Shown here one piece after another: positions 37,901-51,670 of a DNA stretch of 64,000 nucleotides. The stretch covers positions 434,001-498,000 of the forward strand of contig MU623341.1 in the NCBI GenBank assembly GCA_025201765.1. Reading direction: 5' to 3'. Source of the stretch: Daldinia sp. FL1419 (Eukaryota; Ascomycota; Sordariomycetes; Xylariales; Hypoxylaceae). The first letter of the stretch is position 1. Each line of letters starts with the position of its first letter. The notes under the pieces were generated by a model that searched no databases, was not told the origin of the DNA, and was given only the letters and a program-made list of their open reading frames with translations. The position numbers and the translations under genes are program-made.

Positions 37901-40024
37901 TATTTTGAGATGGGTGACATGAGGTGCGGCTTAACGCACGGGGAGAAAATATTGGAGGGTGTGGGCATGCGACCTGCCGCCGACCAGCGAATGGAGGGAG
38001 TTGAAAACGAGTTATGCTGAGTGTGTACTTCGCAGATTAGTGGACAGTGCCCGTGACCATTCCGTAGAAGCACGCGTCGTGACGGGGGCAGAGTGGAATA
38101 GAAAATGGTCCTCGGCACGAGGGTCGACAAGAACTTCGCCGTCTTCTCGTTCCGGACACGCCCCCCTCCCCCTTACCTCTAGAGGCCACGATCCTCCGTC
38201 GGGATGTTTGACAGACAAGATCTAGCTTGGGGGGACTCTGCAGATCCCGCCTGGCCTGCATCGCGGCGAACCTGATTTCATGCAGCCCCCTCTCTAGCGC
38301 ATCCGGGGAACACATGTGGGACGGATAGGTACCTAAGTCAGGAGGGACGATGATGACCTGTCACCTCCGTCTTCTATCTACTGGAAGCCAGCCAAGCCTT
38401 TATTGCTTTCCCACGCGTCTCCGTGGACTCCTATTCCGTCTTCGCGCATTCAATGCATTGGGAACCGAGCGGGACTGAATGCAATTACCCTCCAAAGTAC
38501 CTACGCGAGCTACCTTATACCTACGTACCCGCATATAACAATATATGGCTATGCCATGCTACCGGCAGGCCGAAGGAAGGGGAAGACAAGGTTAAGGGGT
38601 CAGGCATATTGCAACGAGGTGATGACGTGCAGAGAGCGACAACGTCTCGTTGCAGCCACGTAGGTAGGGGAACGGTCGAGCATCCGGTAGTATTATATAA
38701 ATGAGCCTCAGGCTCCACAACCTTTCCCTGGCGCAGGGATCGCAGCTGAGCAACTGCGAGCCAAGATTATTCCTTCACTCGTGCTCCAGTCTCGTTTTCC
38801 TGCTGTGACGCCAGCAGCAGTGGGAATCATGAACAACTGGTTTCGATGAGCGAATGGGATTCTTCACATTTTCGTCCCGATCCTGTAGGTAGGCTTGCGA
38901 CACGGCAGCCTTGAGGAGGCGCCACAGCCCCTAATTTTCTTTGGCTGGGCTACGCGATATTATAGAGAGGTGCGTTACGAAGATAGTTAGCTAGTGGTGT
39001 GAGTACAAGGAGCGGGATTAATGTGAAGTAGATCCGTCTTAATGAAATATGATCTTGCGTTGATTTATAAGATCCTGGGTTATCTATTCCTATACGCGGA
39101 TAATAGTTATGTACGATACCTGAGGCCGGACGTATGAAATATTTGTATATATCCTTGGGTTATGATCGTACTAGCCGCGCGCGCAGACGCGTTTGGCAGA
39201 AAGCAAAGGACCCTTAAATCTCAAAACCATGTCTCACGAGGCATATCTGACCCAGTTCACGATTACCATCATGCTAACGGCGTTGTAAATGAGAAATATG
39301 GGAGGCCCTAACTAGAAACCAGTTGCAATTCTATATTCTATACTATAATTTGGTTAAGCCTATCGGCACAGGCATAGGCATAGACATACAGGCATAGGCA
39401 TGTGGCGACATCGGTTCGACAGTTCGAGGTGCATGTCATTAATCTGACAGGTCATGTTACACAACAGATGTGGAAAGGTCCCCTTCCCGCCATATGGGTG
39501 CCGTGTAGTACTTTAGTAGCTTCGGCCGCTTAGAGCGCCTCGTCCAGATACAAACGTAGATGCGTTATGAGAGGGCTCCTATCTATCCCTTTCCTTCACC
39601 CTTGTTCTACTTCCTATCGTATTACCACGTATTGCACGTAGCCATCTTAACGGTTTTAGGGAAGGCGTGATAGACTCGAAGAGACCTTGAGCTTGGTACA
39701 AGTTACATTTGAAGGCATATTAAAGACACTAGGTACCTAGGTAAAGGAGATATAGTTAGTGCGGGATGAATTATATGGTTACACGATCCCCCGCGTTGCG
39801 TACTACATACAACGGGAAATCCGAAGGGGCCCTGAAGAAAAAAAATAAATAAAAAAAATAAGCCTTTTTCTTTTCTCCCCCCCTCTCTCGAGCACGATGC
39901 TAGTAGCCACCTGTTGAAGAGTTGAACCGAACAGCTGTATATAATGCAATCTTAAGAATTTGCACCATATCTTACATTTCACTTTTGCTAGTTGGCATTA
40001 AAAATAAAATAAAAATGGAAGTAG

Positions 40025-40043
40025 AAATGGAAATGGAAATGGA
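40025..40043. repeat. (AAATGG)3 repeat
   Basis: Three adjacent AAATGG units in noncoding DNA. Confidence 0.8.
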
Positions 40044-40895
40044 AGAGTGCAAATCGAAACTTGTAATCTCTATGCTAAACTACCTCCTACCTGACGTACC
40101 CAGGCAGGTTGAACCAGCTAGAAATTTCGATCACGATAATTTGGATGTCAAGATTTATGTATTAACTTCTATATTTATACTAACATCCCAATAGAGATCC
40201 TATCGGGCATACTACCAACGAATGGGGTCCAGATCAGACTGTAATTGTGGCACGACAGAGATACCATCATGTCAGATCTCGTCTGCCAGACCGGAAGGGG
40301 GGGACTTGCGTCACTATCTCCGAATTTAAGGAGTAAAAATCATCTCCTCTATCTATCACCACATAACGAATCAAGTTTTTCTTTTTTGGTTTACCCATGC
40401 CGCCTCTCGGCTCATCGTACTTGCGCTGCTTAGATGCTAAATGTAACCTCCCTTATGTAACTCCACCAGTCAGTCCCCGATAGCCTGGATTTCATAAACC
40501 CACCCAGAACATCAAAATGAGAAATAGCCAGACGCCAAACGATGCCCTGACGTGACCTCCCGAGTTCCTTTGCCCAGATGAGGGGTATATACAACGAAAG
40601 TGACAGTAGCAACAACATAATTGAGTGAAAAGCGTACTTCCGAATCGGGTATAATGATAAGTAACACGTTATGTTCCGGAGTAGGATACAAATGCGATAT
40701 TTGCTGATGGATGTATGGTGAATCTCAGAATATCGAGAAGGTGGACGTCGATGAACTTTGCTAACTGGCAGGTTAGTCCAGAATAGCCACCGCACACCAC
40801 CTTTGCCCTGCCCCTGAGAGACGAAGACAATGAATTATTGTAATACCACTTCTTTTCTTGGCAATTTGTTCGGATATAAATTAAAATGGCCAGTT

Positions 40896-42355
40896 TTAAA
40901 CGCGCTCTTCCACGGTTTTTGGTCGAATAGAACGTTGCTCCATCTGACGTTTCCTTTCGAGCTTAGCGTAATGAAGCCCACATGCATTGCACAATGTTCT
41001 TGCGCCGTCGGGCCCTCGTCGCCATTCTGGGGTATCGATCCTATTGCAGCTATGACACCTCCCAGGAGGAGCTGCGCGCTATAAATCTATGAGCATGTTG
41101 AAATGTTAGGGAACAGAGCGGAATGACTTACGCCTCGCCGCTTTTTTACTTCGTTGAGCCCGTACGGCTGTTTCATTGCATCGCCGTACATGCTAATATC
41201 ATCGTCTCCTTCGTATGGTCCTTTGCCGCGACCCTCACGGGCCTTTTCAGTAGCCAAGCTATGCTGAACTATTTCACGAAGGTTTTCGAGAGAACGCTTG
41301 AGGAATTCTACGTTTCCCAGCATACTTGAAACTTCCTGGTCACTGGGCAGGCGCTCTGGGATTGGCTGTCCACCATGCTGCTCGGAGGCGATCTTACTAT
41401 ATGCCTCGGCGAAATTACAGACGGTCCTTGACGTCCACACCAACTGCTGTATTCGTTAACTATGGGAGAACACGAAACCTAAAAGTAGGGAGACTGACCT
41501 TGTTTAAACAATCTTGATAACCCCACGATTCAAAATGTCGATTCAGAGTAGCAGAATCATACCGATTTCTATGCATCCCATACTCATCATCACTGTGAAG
41601 CGGTGGCCGCGATTGATCGTAAGGTGGTAAGGATGGACCTAAATGGTGGGGAGAAATTGGTGCTCCGGGTAAAGGGTATTGACCTGGCGGGTAGGAAATT
41701 TGTGATGGAGGGTTTGCATGGGAGCTTGACACAACTTCCGGCGGTTTGACAGGATCGCGCTGTTCTTGGAATGCATACGTCGAATTTGGGGGGCCGGGAG
41801 GGCCCGGCGGCGGCCCAATATCTGACCGATAGCGGTAGAACTTGTCCTCGTGTGCTGGCGGAGCTGGTCGCGATTCTGGCGGGGGCTCAGATCTGAGTGG
41901 GGGAGGAAGGCTATGAGCACCGGCTAACGTTGTAGGAGTCGGCGAATAATGACTGGGCTTCGTTCCCGAGAAAACTTCTGATATGGAAGGGAGTGATTGC
42001 CGTTGGGAAGGCTCTGCCTCATTCGGTGTTCTCCTGCTCTCCCCGGGTGAAATCATGCCGGGCATCGGTGGCGGAGGTTGTTGGTGATAAGTGGGTGGGA
42101 AAGGAGGTTTATGAGGATGATATACCGGAGCTGGATTCATTAAAGCTGTGGCTGCCATTGTAGGCACTTCGCGGTGTCGCTCTGCTGGTTCTGGAAGTCG
42201 CTGGCTATACGTATCAAGTCTGCTACCGGAGGGGAAACCACTGATGTGAAGATATTGATCAACTTGAGCTCGACGAAATTATACCGGGCGCACTAGAGCG
42301 AATAGCTCCAAATAAGAACGGACCTTTGCCTAGTGCCAGATTCACCCGCTTCCAT
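40896..42355 (-). CDS. nsdD: GATA-type transcription factor, NsdD/SUB-1 family
   Basis: Zinc-finger regulator of sexual development, light response and conidiation in filamentous ascomycetes. Reliable exons are (up to 42240)-41499, 41446-41132 and 41078-40896. The introns are 52 nt (donor GTCAGT) and 53 nt (donor GTAAGT, acceptor TAG). The GATA finger is C-X2-C-X18-C-X2-C, seen as CHSCNRIDTPEW and LCNACGLHYAKLERK, preceded by KKRRGRAAPPG exactly as in NsdD. The N-terminal half is Pro/Ser-rich. The middle block WGYQDCLNK and TVCNFAEAYSKIASEQHG is the NsdD-specific conserved region. The 5' end is uncertain: the frame is open above the first in-frame ATG (42158). A short first exon 42355-42324 (donor GTCCGT, acceptor CAG at 42241) would join in frame and give 423 aa; starting at 42158 gives 385 aa. 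The acceptor at 41447 could instead be three bases further on. Confidence 0.85.
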
Positions 42356-43237
42356 AGCGGGACTACTACCAATGGCGATGCCAAAATATCCGACCGATCA
42401 GCTAGGACGGCCTATGCATCTAAGCTGCCCGAGGCACTCGCGGGTGCTAAGTAAACTATTCTAATGACAACCCTGTGGTTGAACTCTGTGGTTGAACTTG
42501 CTGTTGTCTTAAAAAGTTGTGTCGATGCGAAACTAGGAAGGACAAGGACAAGGACGACTCGAGATGGTTTCCGTGACACGAACGAGCCGACTTGAGGCGG
42601 ATTCGAGTCCACGGCCGTTCTGAATAAGTGCTTCCTAGAACTGGTACCAATATACGGGGAGGCAGCGCAAATGCTTCTACTATTTTCAGATTCTGTTTAG
42701 TTAGAAACATACGTTATACAAATGCAGCGGGGCAGGAAGAACGATTGAGATAATATCTTTCTTCTCCGGCGTTAAAACAGGAGCCCAGAATACGACACTA
42801 AATCGAATCACCACTAGTGGTGGCGGTACGGCTTTTGCCCTTGAGACATTCTTAGAGACGACTCTTACCTTAACTACTAAGTGGGTCTGGAATATAGTCC
42901 GAGGACGAATCTGTTCTTGGTCTGTAGATACGTGTATCGTTGTGGACGTATCGCTAATATAGTTCCGTCTCAAGGTTCCCGAGTAGTTGATATGCCAGCG
43001 ATATTTCTGAAAGGAAACCCCCCTCTTTGGCTGATCTAAGCTTATATCGAAAGCTGTAGTGAGGCTCTCGGGAGACTTATCTCGTACAAAAAATAGAATG
43101 TATGAGTAAAGTATCAGAGTAGGTATCTGGGTATCCAGCAGGATTGAAGATGACGTCTATGGTAGGACGCAGCAGGCGAACCAAGATTTCTAAGTGTCGA
43201 TATCTTCGGGGTTTATCTAGACCTCGTGATAATCGGA

Positions 43238-43276
43238 TGGGGAGGAGGAAAGGGAAGAAAAGAGAAAAAAAAAAAA
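43238..43276 (-). promoter_or_regulatory. Pyrimidine tract upstream of nsdD (minus strand)
   Basis: The + strand reads ggaggaggaaagggaagaaa and continues purine-only to a poly-A run. On the nsdD strand this is a C/T tract about 900 bp before the proposed start. NsdD genes in other fungi have long leaders, so a distal promoter is plausible but not proven. Confidence 0.3.
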
Positions 43277-45002
43277 GTTCAAAAGTAATGACGAAAACGC
43301 AGGCGACGTGTTGTAAGTATTGAGAGAGTTAGTTCAGAGAAGTAAGCACAGCAGATTGGAGCGAGATGTATGCTACCTACAGTATGATGTACCATACTCA
43401 GATAGATGGGCAAATAACCTAGTTAACTATGCGTAATGAGGAACACCAAACCTGTAGTGCACGGTACATAAACTTAGGACACCCCTGCCTTACCCATTCA
43501 CTAGGTATGTATCATCTGTACGTGCATTTACCACAGTACGGTACGGAGACTTCGAACCTTTGGGTCACTTCCATCAAGTGGGGGAGGACGGGGGCACGAA
43601 ATACATATGTAGTCAGGACAAGGGTAAGTGGAATCTCTACAGGTCAGGGCTCCGCAGCCAGTCAGTTGGTACGGCGGACCTTCGCTTCTGTTAGAATCCT
43701 GGAGGTTAGGGAGTAGAGATTGCCTTGAGATTCTGAGCCACTTTACTCCCCTTCCCCACCTTCAACTACGGATCTTTAACATGATAACCGAATCCCCCCT
43801 AGATTCGTTGAAGAAAATTAACAAATTAACAAGTTAAGAAACTAAGAAATGAAGAATAATAATAAGAAAATTAATAAGAAAATCAACAAAGCGTCGTACC
43901 CGTATAGATGGTCGTGGGTACAATCTGGCAATCCCCGGGTAAGAAGGCACATAAAGGGCAAAACAACCACGTTTAGATGCGAGCAAGGTTTACTGCCGTA
44001 GTGATATGGTCGGCTATGATAAGCTAGGAATAGTTAGATGACGATCTTTTGTTTCTCAAACTTATGGGTAGCCCCAGTTACATGGGACTTTGTGGGCGAA
44101 TCTGAACGCGAACGGATCGCTCCCGAAGGTCCAAGTCTTAGGGACCAATACAATATAGGCATAGCACCTGGCTTGCGTGGGAATAGCGAGTCCCGAAACC
44201 TGTCAGGTCACGCCATTATCCTCACAGCGAAATAAAGGTGGCACCACTTTTGGGCAATCCAGGGCTGTTAGACGGTGAAGGCTTTACTATGTACAGGCCC
44301 CCTTTGGTGGCGATGGGTCCAATCGACTAGCATCTCTTGACAACCCTTTGGCAACTTAGATCGAAGATGAGATGGCGGTAGGTCCTAGAGAATTGACCAG
44401 GGGTTTCCGCAAAGGGAGTGTTCCTGATTGGGGAAAAAAAGGGTATGATTCGGTACGCCTGAGGAACCCGACCTTCATGACGATCTCTCGGTGACAATCC
44501 GTAATATCCAAGAAGGATGCGGGCTCTTTTCAGAATAGCCATAGCACTAACAAGAGATCTGATGCCATAGTATAGTATGTCAGACGTAGTTAGATAATCA
44601 GAGCCTACTGAGAATCCGCCTACATAATACATAGTTATGTGGTATAGAAGTTCGAGTAAAACAACTTTGTTCTTGGGCGACGACGTGCCTGCGGGTACCC
44701 TATTAACCCAGCAGATACAAGGTCTTAAAGGAAGCTGCAGGCGAGCATCATTACTTGTTCGGCGAAGAAAAAAAAAATATAAAATTGTAAGATTCGGAGG
44801 TGACTGGGGGGTAAGAAAGATGGAAGACGGGGTTACGAAAAGAACATGGCGAGAGAGCATGAGCATGGCATGGCATGTGCTGCATGGGCTGAAGTTACCT
44901 ATTATTACCATTATTGCTACCTATTCAGGTGTACAAGATGTAGGTACTTTTAGGTACGTAGATAAATACAAATGTACCTACGTACATAATACACGGGTAC
45001 TT

Positions 45003-45029
45003 CAGTACGTACAGTACGTACAGTACGTA
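45003..45029. repeat. 9-bp repeat (CAGTACGTA)3
   Basis: Three perfect adjacent copies of a unit containing the palindrome TACGTA, in a wider region rich in GTAC words. Confidence 0.85.
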
Positions 45030-48000
45030 TTATGCAGAGTACGAAGTACAAGAATACATCGGCTGGCGTAGCACTACACCAGATGGTAGACAATAGACAG
45101 CTAGACCATACGAAGGAATTGTCCCCATAAAGACCCACATAGTACCTAGGTATTGAATATGAGATCCATCTGGGTATCCATCTACTCTTTATTTTAGTCT
45201 GGTGGAGAAGGTTGACAGGAACCAGGTATGGTTGCTGCAAGATGCCGAAAGTGCATGTACAATTGGAGTACCTTTTTCGATCCCGTTGAGGCTGCACCTG
45301 GAAAAAAAATTTTTCTTGCCTACGTTCAAAGCATTCCTACCTACAATGATAATATATATTTCATCTACATACTAGATATCTGCCTACATGTAGGTATGCA
45401 TTATGCATGTAAGTACTTAAAGGCGCACCTAACTTAGGAAGTTTATATATCCAAATACCTAGGAAGGTAGGTATATAATATAATAAATAATATATGCATT
45501 CTTAACTTAGCCTGTCATGTTTCTTTATGCATTTCTCGACGAATCTATTTTCTTATTTCCATTCTATTACCGCTATTAATCGTGATTATAAATTTAGGTA
45601 CTTTATAGGCGATCATATAGATACAATGTAGTCGCGCTACACCCTTAACACGCCCGACACCGCTTATTGAAGATTCTAGGTCAATCACGTATTCATCTAT
45701 TTAATATCTTACCAACTACATTTGTTTAAGATTCCGGCATTTAGGCCGTTATAAGAAATAAAGAAGATAGATCCCCATGTATCATTTAATTATTAGTATA
45801 TGAAAACCTCCTTAATTTTTGTAGGGTGAAGCCTTGTGGAAATACTTTGTAAGATATATCCGAGTCTTAAAACGATAAAAGCGATACGATATTAAAGCTT
45901 GCTGAAAGAATTTTCCAAGCTTACACATGAATAAGTTAAATCCGATCTGATCAGATAAATTGTAGATTACAATAGCGTGGAAATATGTCCGCATTTGCAT
46001 TAACTACTTAATTATATGTATTTGCCTGATATACCTATCTCTTTACCAAGCACCTGGATTTACGAATAAGTTTGAACGTACCAACAGAAAGCCGTTAGCC
46101 CACGTTTCCCGCTAAATCTTGCCTCTTTTTGTTTGTTTCCAGACACCAGGCGCATAATTAAAAGTAGATACCTAGCTACTTACATCATACCATACCAAAG
46201 TAGGTACCTACATATGCAACCGTTAGGGTCGGGAATACATATCGGAAAATACATCTATACATTACCTTATTGAATACATCTACGTACTTCTGGTGGCACA
46301 TACTACTTAGAAACGATTAAATACCTGGTTCGTACTTGCACTGTATTTCTTTTATCTGAATTTTATTTTTATTTTTTTGACTAAATCTTCGAGGCCCTAT
46401 GTTGGGAATCCACCTCTTAACCGTACCCAAACACATATCTATCAAATGAGGTACTTACCTCTTTTAATGAATTCCCTTTGGCTTAGTTAATTAATCTTTT
46501 TACTTCAAACTTACTTGCACGACATATCGCAATGTTTTTTGGTAACTCAATTTTCTGAAAACTCGACCTTTTAAATATTTTTGCTGTTTTATTCCTATTA
46601 GTATCAACTTATCCCGTTGAGCTAATGCTTGTCATAGATGTTGATGCCGACAAAAGCCAACGTCATCTACTGCGAATACATGATGATAAATACCCTCAGC
46701 CATCTTTTAGCTGGTGTTGTCAGCCAATCTAAGATCACCATTTCATCCCGGGGTTTCGGTCAGATTTGGAGAACCATGTGGACAAATGGTTCGACTCTGG
46801 TTAGCGTGCAATTAATCGATCAGGACTCGTCCTCGGCTAGATTGCCTGCGCCCCCATGCTACTAAACAAATTTTCGGAGATCTCGCATCCAGATTGGCTT
46901 GTTTCGATAGATTAGCGACCGATACGCTGAGAGGTAACTTGGTGACTTGAACCGCCCGGCTGGAATCAGCAATGGGTTGTTGGTGTTAGGACGCTTCTAG
47001 TATGTATGACACATCTATTAGGACGACCTGATTGTGCTTTATTAGACGTGTTTCCCCTACGCCGTCGAGCATATCACTGCGTATGCTATCGATCCTCCCC
47101 CCAAATGCGGGTGTAGGCTAGAAAGGAAAATATAAGAACAAATCTATATCCGATTCGACAAACCTACAACTTGATATACAGGTACCTACCTAAATATTGG
47201 AACAGAGGTAATTAAGTAAGTACCTATTTAAGACCTCTTTTATACTTTTTTATGCGTATAGTCATCGAGAGGAATCAAAAAATTAACATTTCTTCAAAGT
47301 AACATTTATCAAATTCCCGCAGCTTCCTTTTTCTGGGATATCCAGAAAGATCATCATGCTCGCTATGAGATAGACACGCTACCCTACTTGGAGCATAATT
47401 CATTATGCGCAATATGTGCAACGATTACGAGTTTCCGAATTACAATGCGCAATTTGCCGGCGTCACACACCTTTGATGGGTCCCTAATTTACATGCTACC
47501 TGGACTAAATTGCTAATGCGTACGATACCCCCGGGACCTGGGTAGGCAGATCACGTTCGTATATATACATATTTGTATTTTCTTCGTTAGGTATCGATCA
47601 GATTGCGGTTAGCTGCATCAACTGATCTTGCACGTAAAACTGCCGAACCACAAATGTGCAACGGCTAACTTTTCGCGGAATATATTTCGCCAAAAAATCC
47701 TAGCCTCGCAGGGCGAAGATCCGATCTTCCTAGCTGTACACACAAGGTACAAAGAAACCACCCAAACATCCCCTAGCATCGTATTGTATCGTCAAAGGAT
47801 TGCCCGAATTGTGCTCATTATGCTTGGGCAGTAAGATTGACCATAATATGGAGCAATACAACTCGGCTACCTTATCACATATCTCTTTTTTTTTTTCCTC
47901 TTCCCTGAGGAAACTTGCATAACTCACCAACCTTCAACCTAACAAAGTACAGGCAGAAGAATAAAACTTATTATTAGATTAGGATGAGGGTGGCTCTCAA

Positions 48001-48783
48001 TTCTATGCACCCTTATGAAGAAGTAAGTACTATGATAGGCCCCGTTCAGCCGTATTGTTCTACATACTTGTGTGAGGTACTTATGAGTCAAACAAAAGAC
48101 GATCTTCAAGGGATCAGTCGACTGGTAGTTATTCTTGCGTCATAACACCACGGACGATGGCCTCGGTGTCTATTTGTCTTTTTTTAGGTGCGCGTGACAT
48201 TAGACTTATCAACACGAGGTCCGGACGCAATAGGAGCACAGGGCACGAGTTTACGACTTCGTGTAACATTCATGCTGGTAGATTGACCCTCCTGAGAGCG
48301 GGAACACGTAACAAGTCACAAATTCCATCTTAAAAAAAGAAGCTGATGCGATCTAGAAGCTATCGGGTAGGTATATCTAAAAAGGGAGAGGAAACCTAGA
48401 TCGATGAATCGAGACCAGATTTATGACCACCGACAGGGAACACCCCTCCTCCAGCTACGCGTCTGTTCCGTACTTTTTTTTTGTTCACTTAAAAAAAGAT
48501 ATGTCAGCACCATATCGCATGCGGCACCTATCAATTTGCCTAATAAGGTATCTGTCTCCTATCCATTAGGTACATATATATATTAATGTAAGTCGACTAC
48601 GGATGCGTATCTATTTACACATTTATTCCCGCAGCAACAAAAGACCTATCCGGGTGATTTTATTTCATTCATACAAATGCGTACTATGTATACGCGGATT
48701 CATTCGGGAACCCCGTATGGTTCACGAGGTACTAATATGCCTAGGTAGGTATATTATAGCCCATACCAAATCACTCTTATGGA

Positions 48784-48804
48784 TTTATGGTTTATGGTTT
48801 ATGG
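48784..48804. repeat. 7-bp repeat (TTTATGG)3
   Basis: Three perfect adjacent copies. Confidence 0.85.
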
Positions 48805-49280
48805 TATATAGTGTAGAATACGGGTGGAGGTTGCCAAGCAAGCTAAGATCGCCAATTCCAACAGTTGTCCATATGTACACTATATGAAAGCTAGCTGGGC
48901 AGCCTGACGGTGTAAGGCGTTGTCATCGCCTTAGCTGCCTCCACTTAGGAAAATACTAGAAGCCCTCCAGCGACAAGCACCCTGTTCGAGGATCCGGAAA
49001 GGCCATCCCCCTATGTCAAAAGAACCCGCAGGTTATTTTCCCATTGGCGGAATGAAGTCCTATGGTTGTCACTATCTCGACTTCATACGCACTAGCAACA
49101 AATTATTAATACGTCCCAGGTCCACTTGGTGAAAATACATGGTTGAATATGCTACTTTCCTTTGGTCGTCCCTATTCATCAGCCTGAGGTTTGAAGGCTT
49201 AAAGTGTATTAGTCGTGGGTAAAGACGAGTTACTCCCAAGATATGGGCGCGGGTATGTCGGCGAACTATCCGTTCTTCGT

Positions 49281-49335
49281 ACGTACATACATACATACAT
49301 ACCTACCTACCTACCTGCCTACCTGCCTACCTACG
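49281..49335. repeat. Compound (CATA)n(CTAC)n microsatellite
   Basis: An ACAT/CATA run changes to CTAC units with CTGC variants (ctacctgcctacctgcc). Confidence 0.9.
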
Positions 49336-51628
49336 CATGCACATTAGGAGATAGGGACGGTGAACATAATGCTGCGCTGTGCCATCGAAATGTCAGCTAA
49401 GGCTAATAATATAAGTGGCCCTTTTTAAACCTTCCGGGATTTGCTCTATTCATCTCGGCCAGTATTCGGGATCTGCCCTAGGAGAACATGTGGGTCAAAA
49501 CTATTACACGGGCAGGAAAAGGTGAAAGGGAGAGGCTACGACGTATAGATTTCCAATCCACCGCCGTAACGGTTCCTGGTCAGCCTGTGCTTGAATCACT
49601 CGAACCCCACGCGTAGAGAGTCCTAGTTGACGCCAGAAAGTCTAGAAAAACTAGAAGATGCCCCAGACTGCCGGGTTTGCATCCGATTCAGGAATTAATA
49701 CCCCTGAAGTCTTCCCGAATCGGGGGCAGATCGTCATATACGATAGGCCGCATCGCTCCTCGGTTAGGAATTAAGATGCCTGGGCTAGATCCTATGTATC
49801 ATCCAAGTACAGAGGCGATTAGGTTGGTAAAGAAGAGCCTTGTACTCGATGAGATCTGGTGAAGAGATCATATCTACCTAAACTGCCCAGTGGAATAGTT
49901 TCTACCTGGGGTAACGCGCATATCTCATCGCTGATTCCTTCACGTGCTACATTAAAACATCATATAGCGACGCCGGATTTAGTTAAGGCCGTATCATGTT
50001 AGAGGAATATTAACAGCGCCTTGCCGGCCACAAGTTTTATTTGAGGACGCTTCCTACGGGATTGACGACTCAGCCCGAGATACGGCAGGCAAAACAATGA
50101 GTCGCGCTTTATCTATATCCGCTAATAGTATCGTATGATATAGGCCATTTGTGGGTACCATGTTCGAGGACTACCTTTTGCCGAACGTCTAAGAACTCCC
50201 GGGGAAGGTCATCGAGAGCCTCACTCGCAGAACCACGTTAGGGCAAGCTGTCAAACTCGCAGCAATGCTGCACAACGTCGGAATAGGTGAGATTGTTTGT
50301 CACGAACCACGAGGTATGCTAACGTTTGGGAGCTTTAGTTAGATAGGTTCCTTGGTGGTGAGGCGAGCATCCTAACGTCCTAGCGTTGCATCCGGAACCT
50401 ATGATAGGATGAGTTAACTTCCGCGCTCCCCCGATTTACAAATATTGGTTGCAAGAGTGGTACGGTGCAAAGCTCTGGAAAATTGGGTGCCTAACGTCAG
50501 CCATCGACCCAAGACTACGGCGTAATCTGGATTCCAAGACGGCCTAGGTATGCAGACCACCAGATCTGTCTCGCTCTCGTGGAAGGAATATTCCTTAAAT
50601 TTTTTTCTTTCCCCTTCCGCTACTTTGGTACTGGACCGGGGTCTTCCGTTCTTCCAGCAATCACCTGGTCCGGTACCAGACTACCAGATTCGCTGGCGTT
50701 TCACCTTCATGATGCCCCGCGCCCTCCCACGGGGTGTGGTTTCACTGCCAGGAGCCGAGAATTACTATCGTGCCCGTGATCCCCCGTGCTCAATAATGCG
50801 CAATCGTTATTATAAGGGAGACTATCCTTCATATACGCACGAAAGCCATACACACGCCCCCAGACCTCGCTCCGGAGCCAGCTATCATCTCGTTATACAT
50901 TTCATTGCCAACGTGCATACTGCCTTTTCAGTCAGTACCATTGCCGTTCCGTGATCGGTTCGATACATCTCAACATCCGGCGGATATTGAAAATCGCTCA
51001 CTAAGGATTATGCCATCATGACCAGTCTTGCACGTGTCAGAATAAGCTGGCAGATGACCCCCCCCTTTTTTTGTGTCTTTAGTTTAAGGAGTACATTTCC
51101 CCTATCTCCTACTTCAACATACAATATTGTGTCATGATAAGTTATCACAGACTTTTTCCATCGTGTTGTGCTAGAATATCAACCTTCCCGGTGCTATTCG
51201 TGGATGTAGACTTTACATTTCCGTTTGTTTAATAGGTCTTCCCCTACGACCAGATTAGGCTGAAAGGACCTTCTTTTTTTTGGAATCTGGATCTCTGACC
51301 GCGAGCCAATGATACCCAACAAGTATGATCGCCTGATCTTATAGTAGATCTAGCGTGGGGCGTTTCCCGTTTCTTCATAATTACTACCCTTTCTTATCTC
51401 ATCATATAAACCGCGTCGCAACGGTGTCCCATTGAGGTAACCACTTATCCGACGTTGCCTTTCTCTTGGCCGGATCTGGAAGCTGATTCGGCTCGGCCCT
51501 GGATATGCTCGCTGAATAAGGGGTACTTGACTCAGCCGAATTCCACGACGGAAAACTCCATCGTTTCTATCTTGATAAATTGCATTCCCATATAATGTCC
51601 AGGTTGTATGGGTGTGTATATTAGCTGG

Positions 51629-51670
51629 TAGTGTGTAGTGTGTAGTGTGTAGTGTGTAGTGTGTAGTGTA
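51629..51670. repeat. 7-bp tandem repeat (TAGTGTG)n
   Basis: Nearly six perfect adjacent copies ending in gtgtagtgtaggtagg. Confidence 0.9.

Larger units (their letters stand above)
31694..40895. other. 9-kb gene-poor region
   Basis: No open frame with a recognisable domain was found. The stretch contains (CTAC)n at 33871-33901, (ACTGA)4 at 34932-34951, a GGAAAT array at 40025-40043 and perfect TACCTAGGTA at 35781-35790, 37483-37492 and 39734-39743. GC is higher in about 32700-33560 and about 37900-38330, again without a coherent gene. A CT-rich run at 39868-39893 is followed by a 90-codon frame (39922-40194, +) containing a low-complexity MEVEMEMEMEE stretch, which is not believed to be a gene. 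Confidence 0.6.

Noticed and set aside
42701..42973. 90-codon minus-strand frame upstream of nsdD, considered as a velvet-domain fragment
   Set aside because: On close reading it lacks the velvet signature blocks. More likely nsdD leader or promoter DNA.
44327..44911. 194-codon minus-strand frame
   Set aside because: No recognisable domain, no coding-like codon bias, overlaps an unrelated + frame of similar length, and lies in repeat-rich noncoding DNA.
49590..49620. tRNA-like GGTTCGAGT on the minus strand
   Set aside because: The flanking bases do not form a T-stem or acceptor stem.
50550..50954. 134-codon + strand frame
   Set aside because: No domain or homology recognised. Composition matches the surrounding noncoding DNA.
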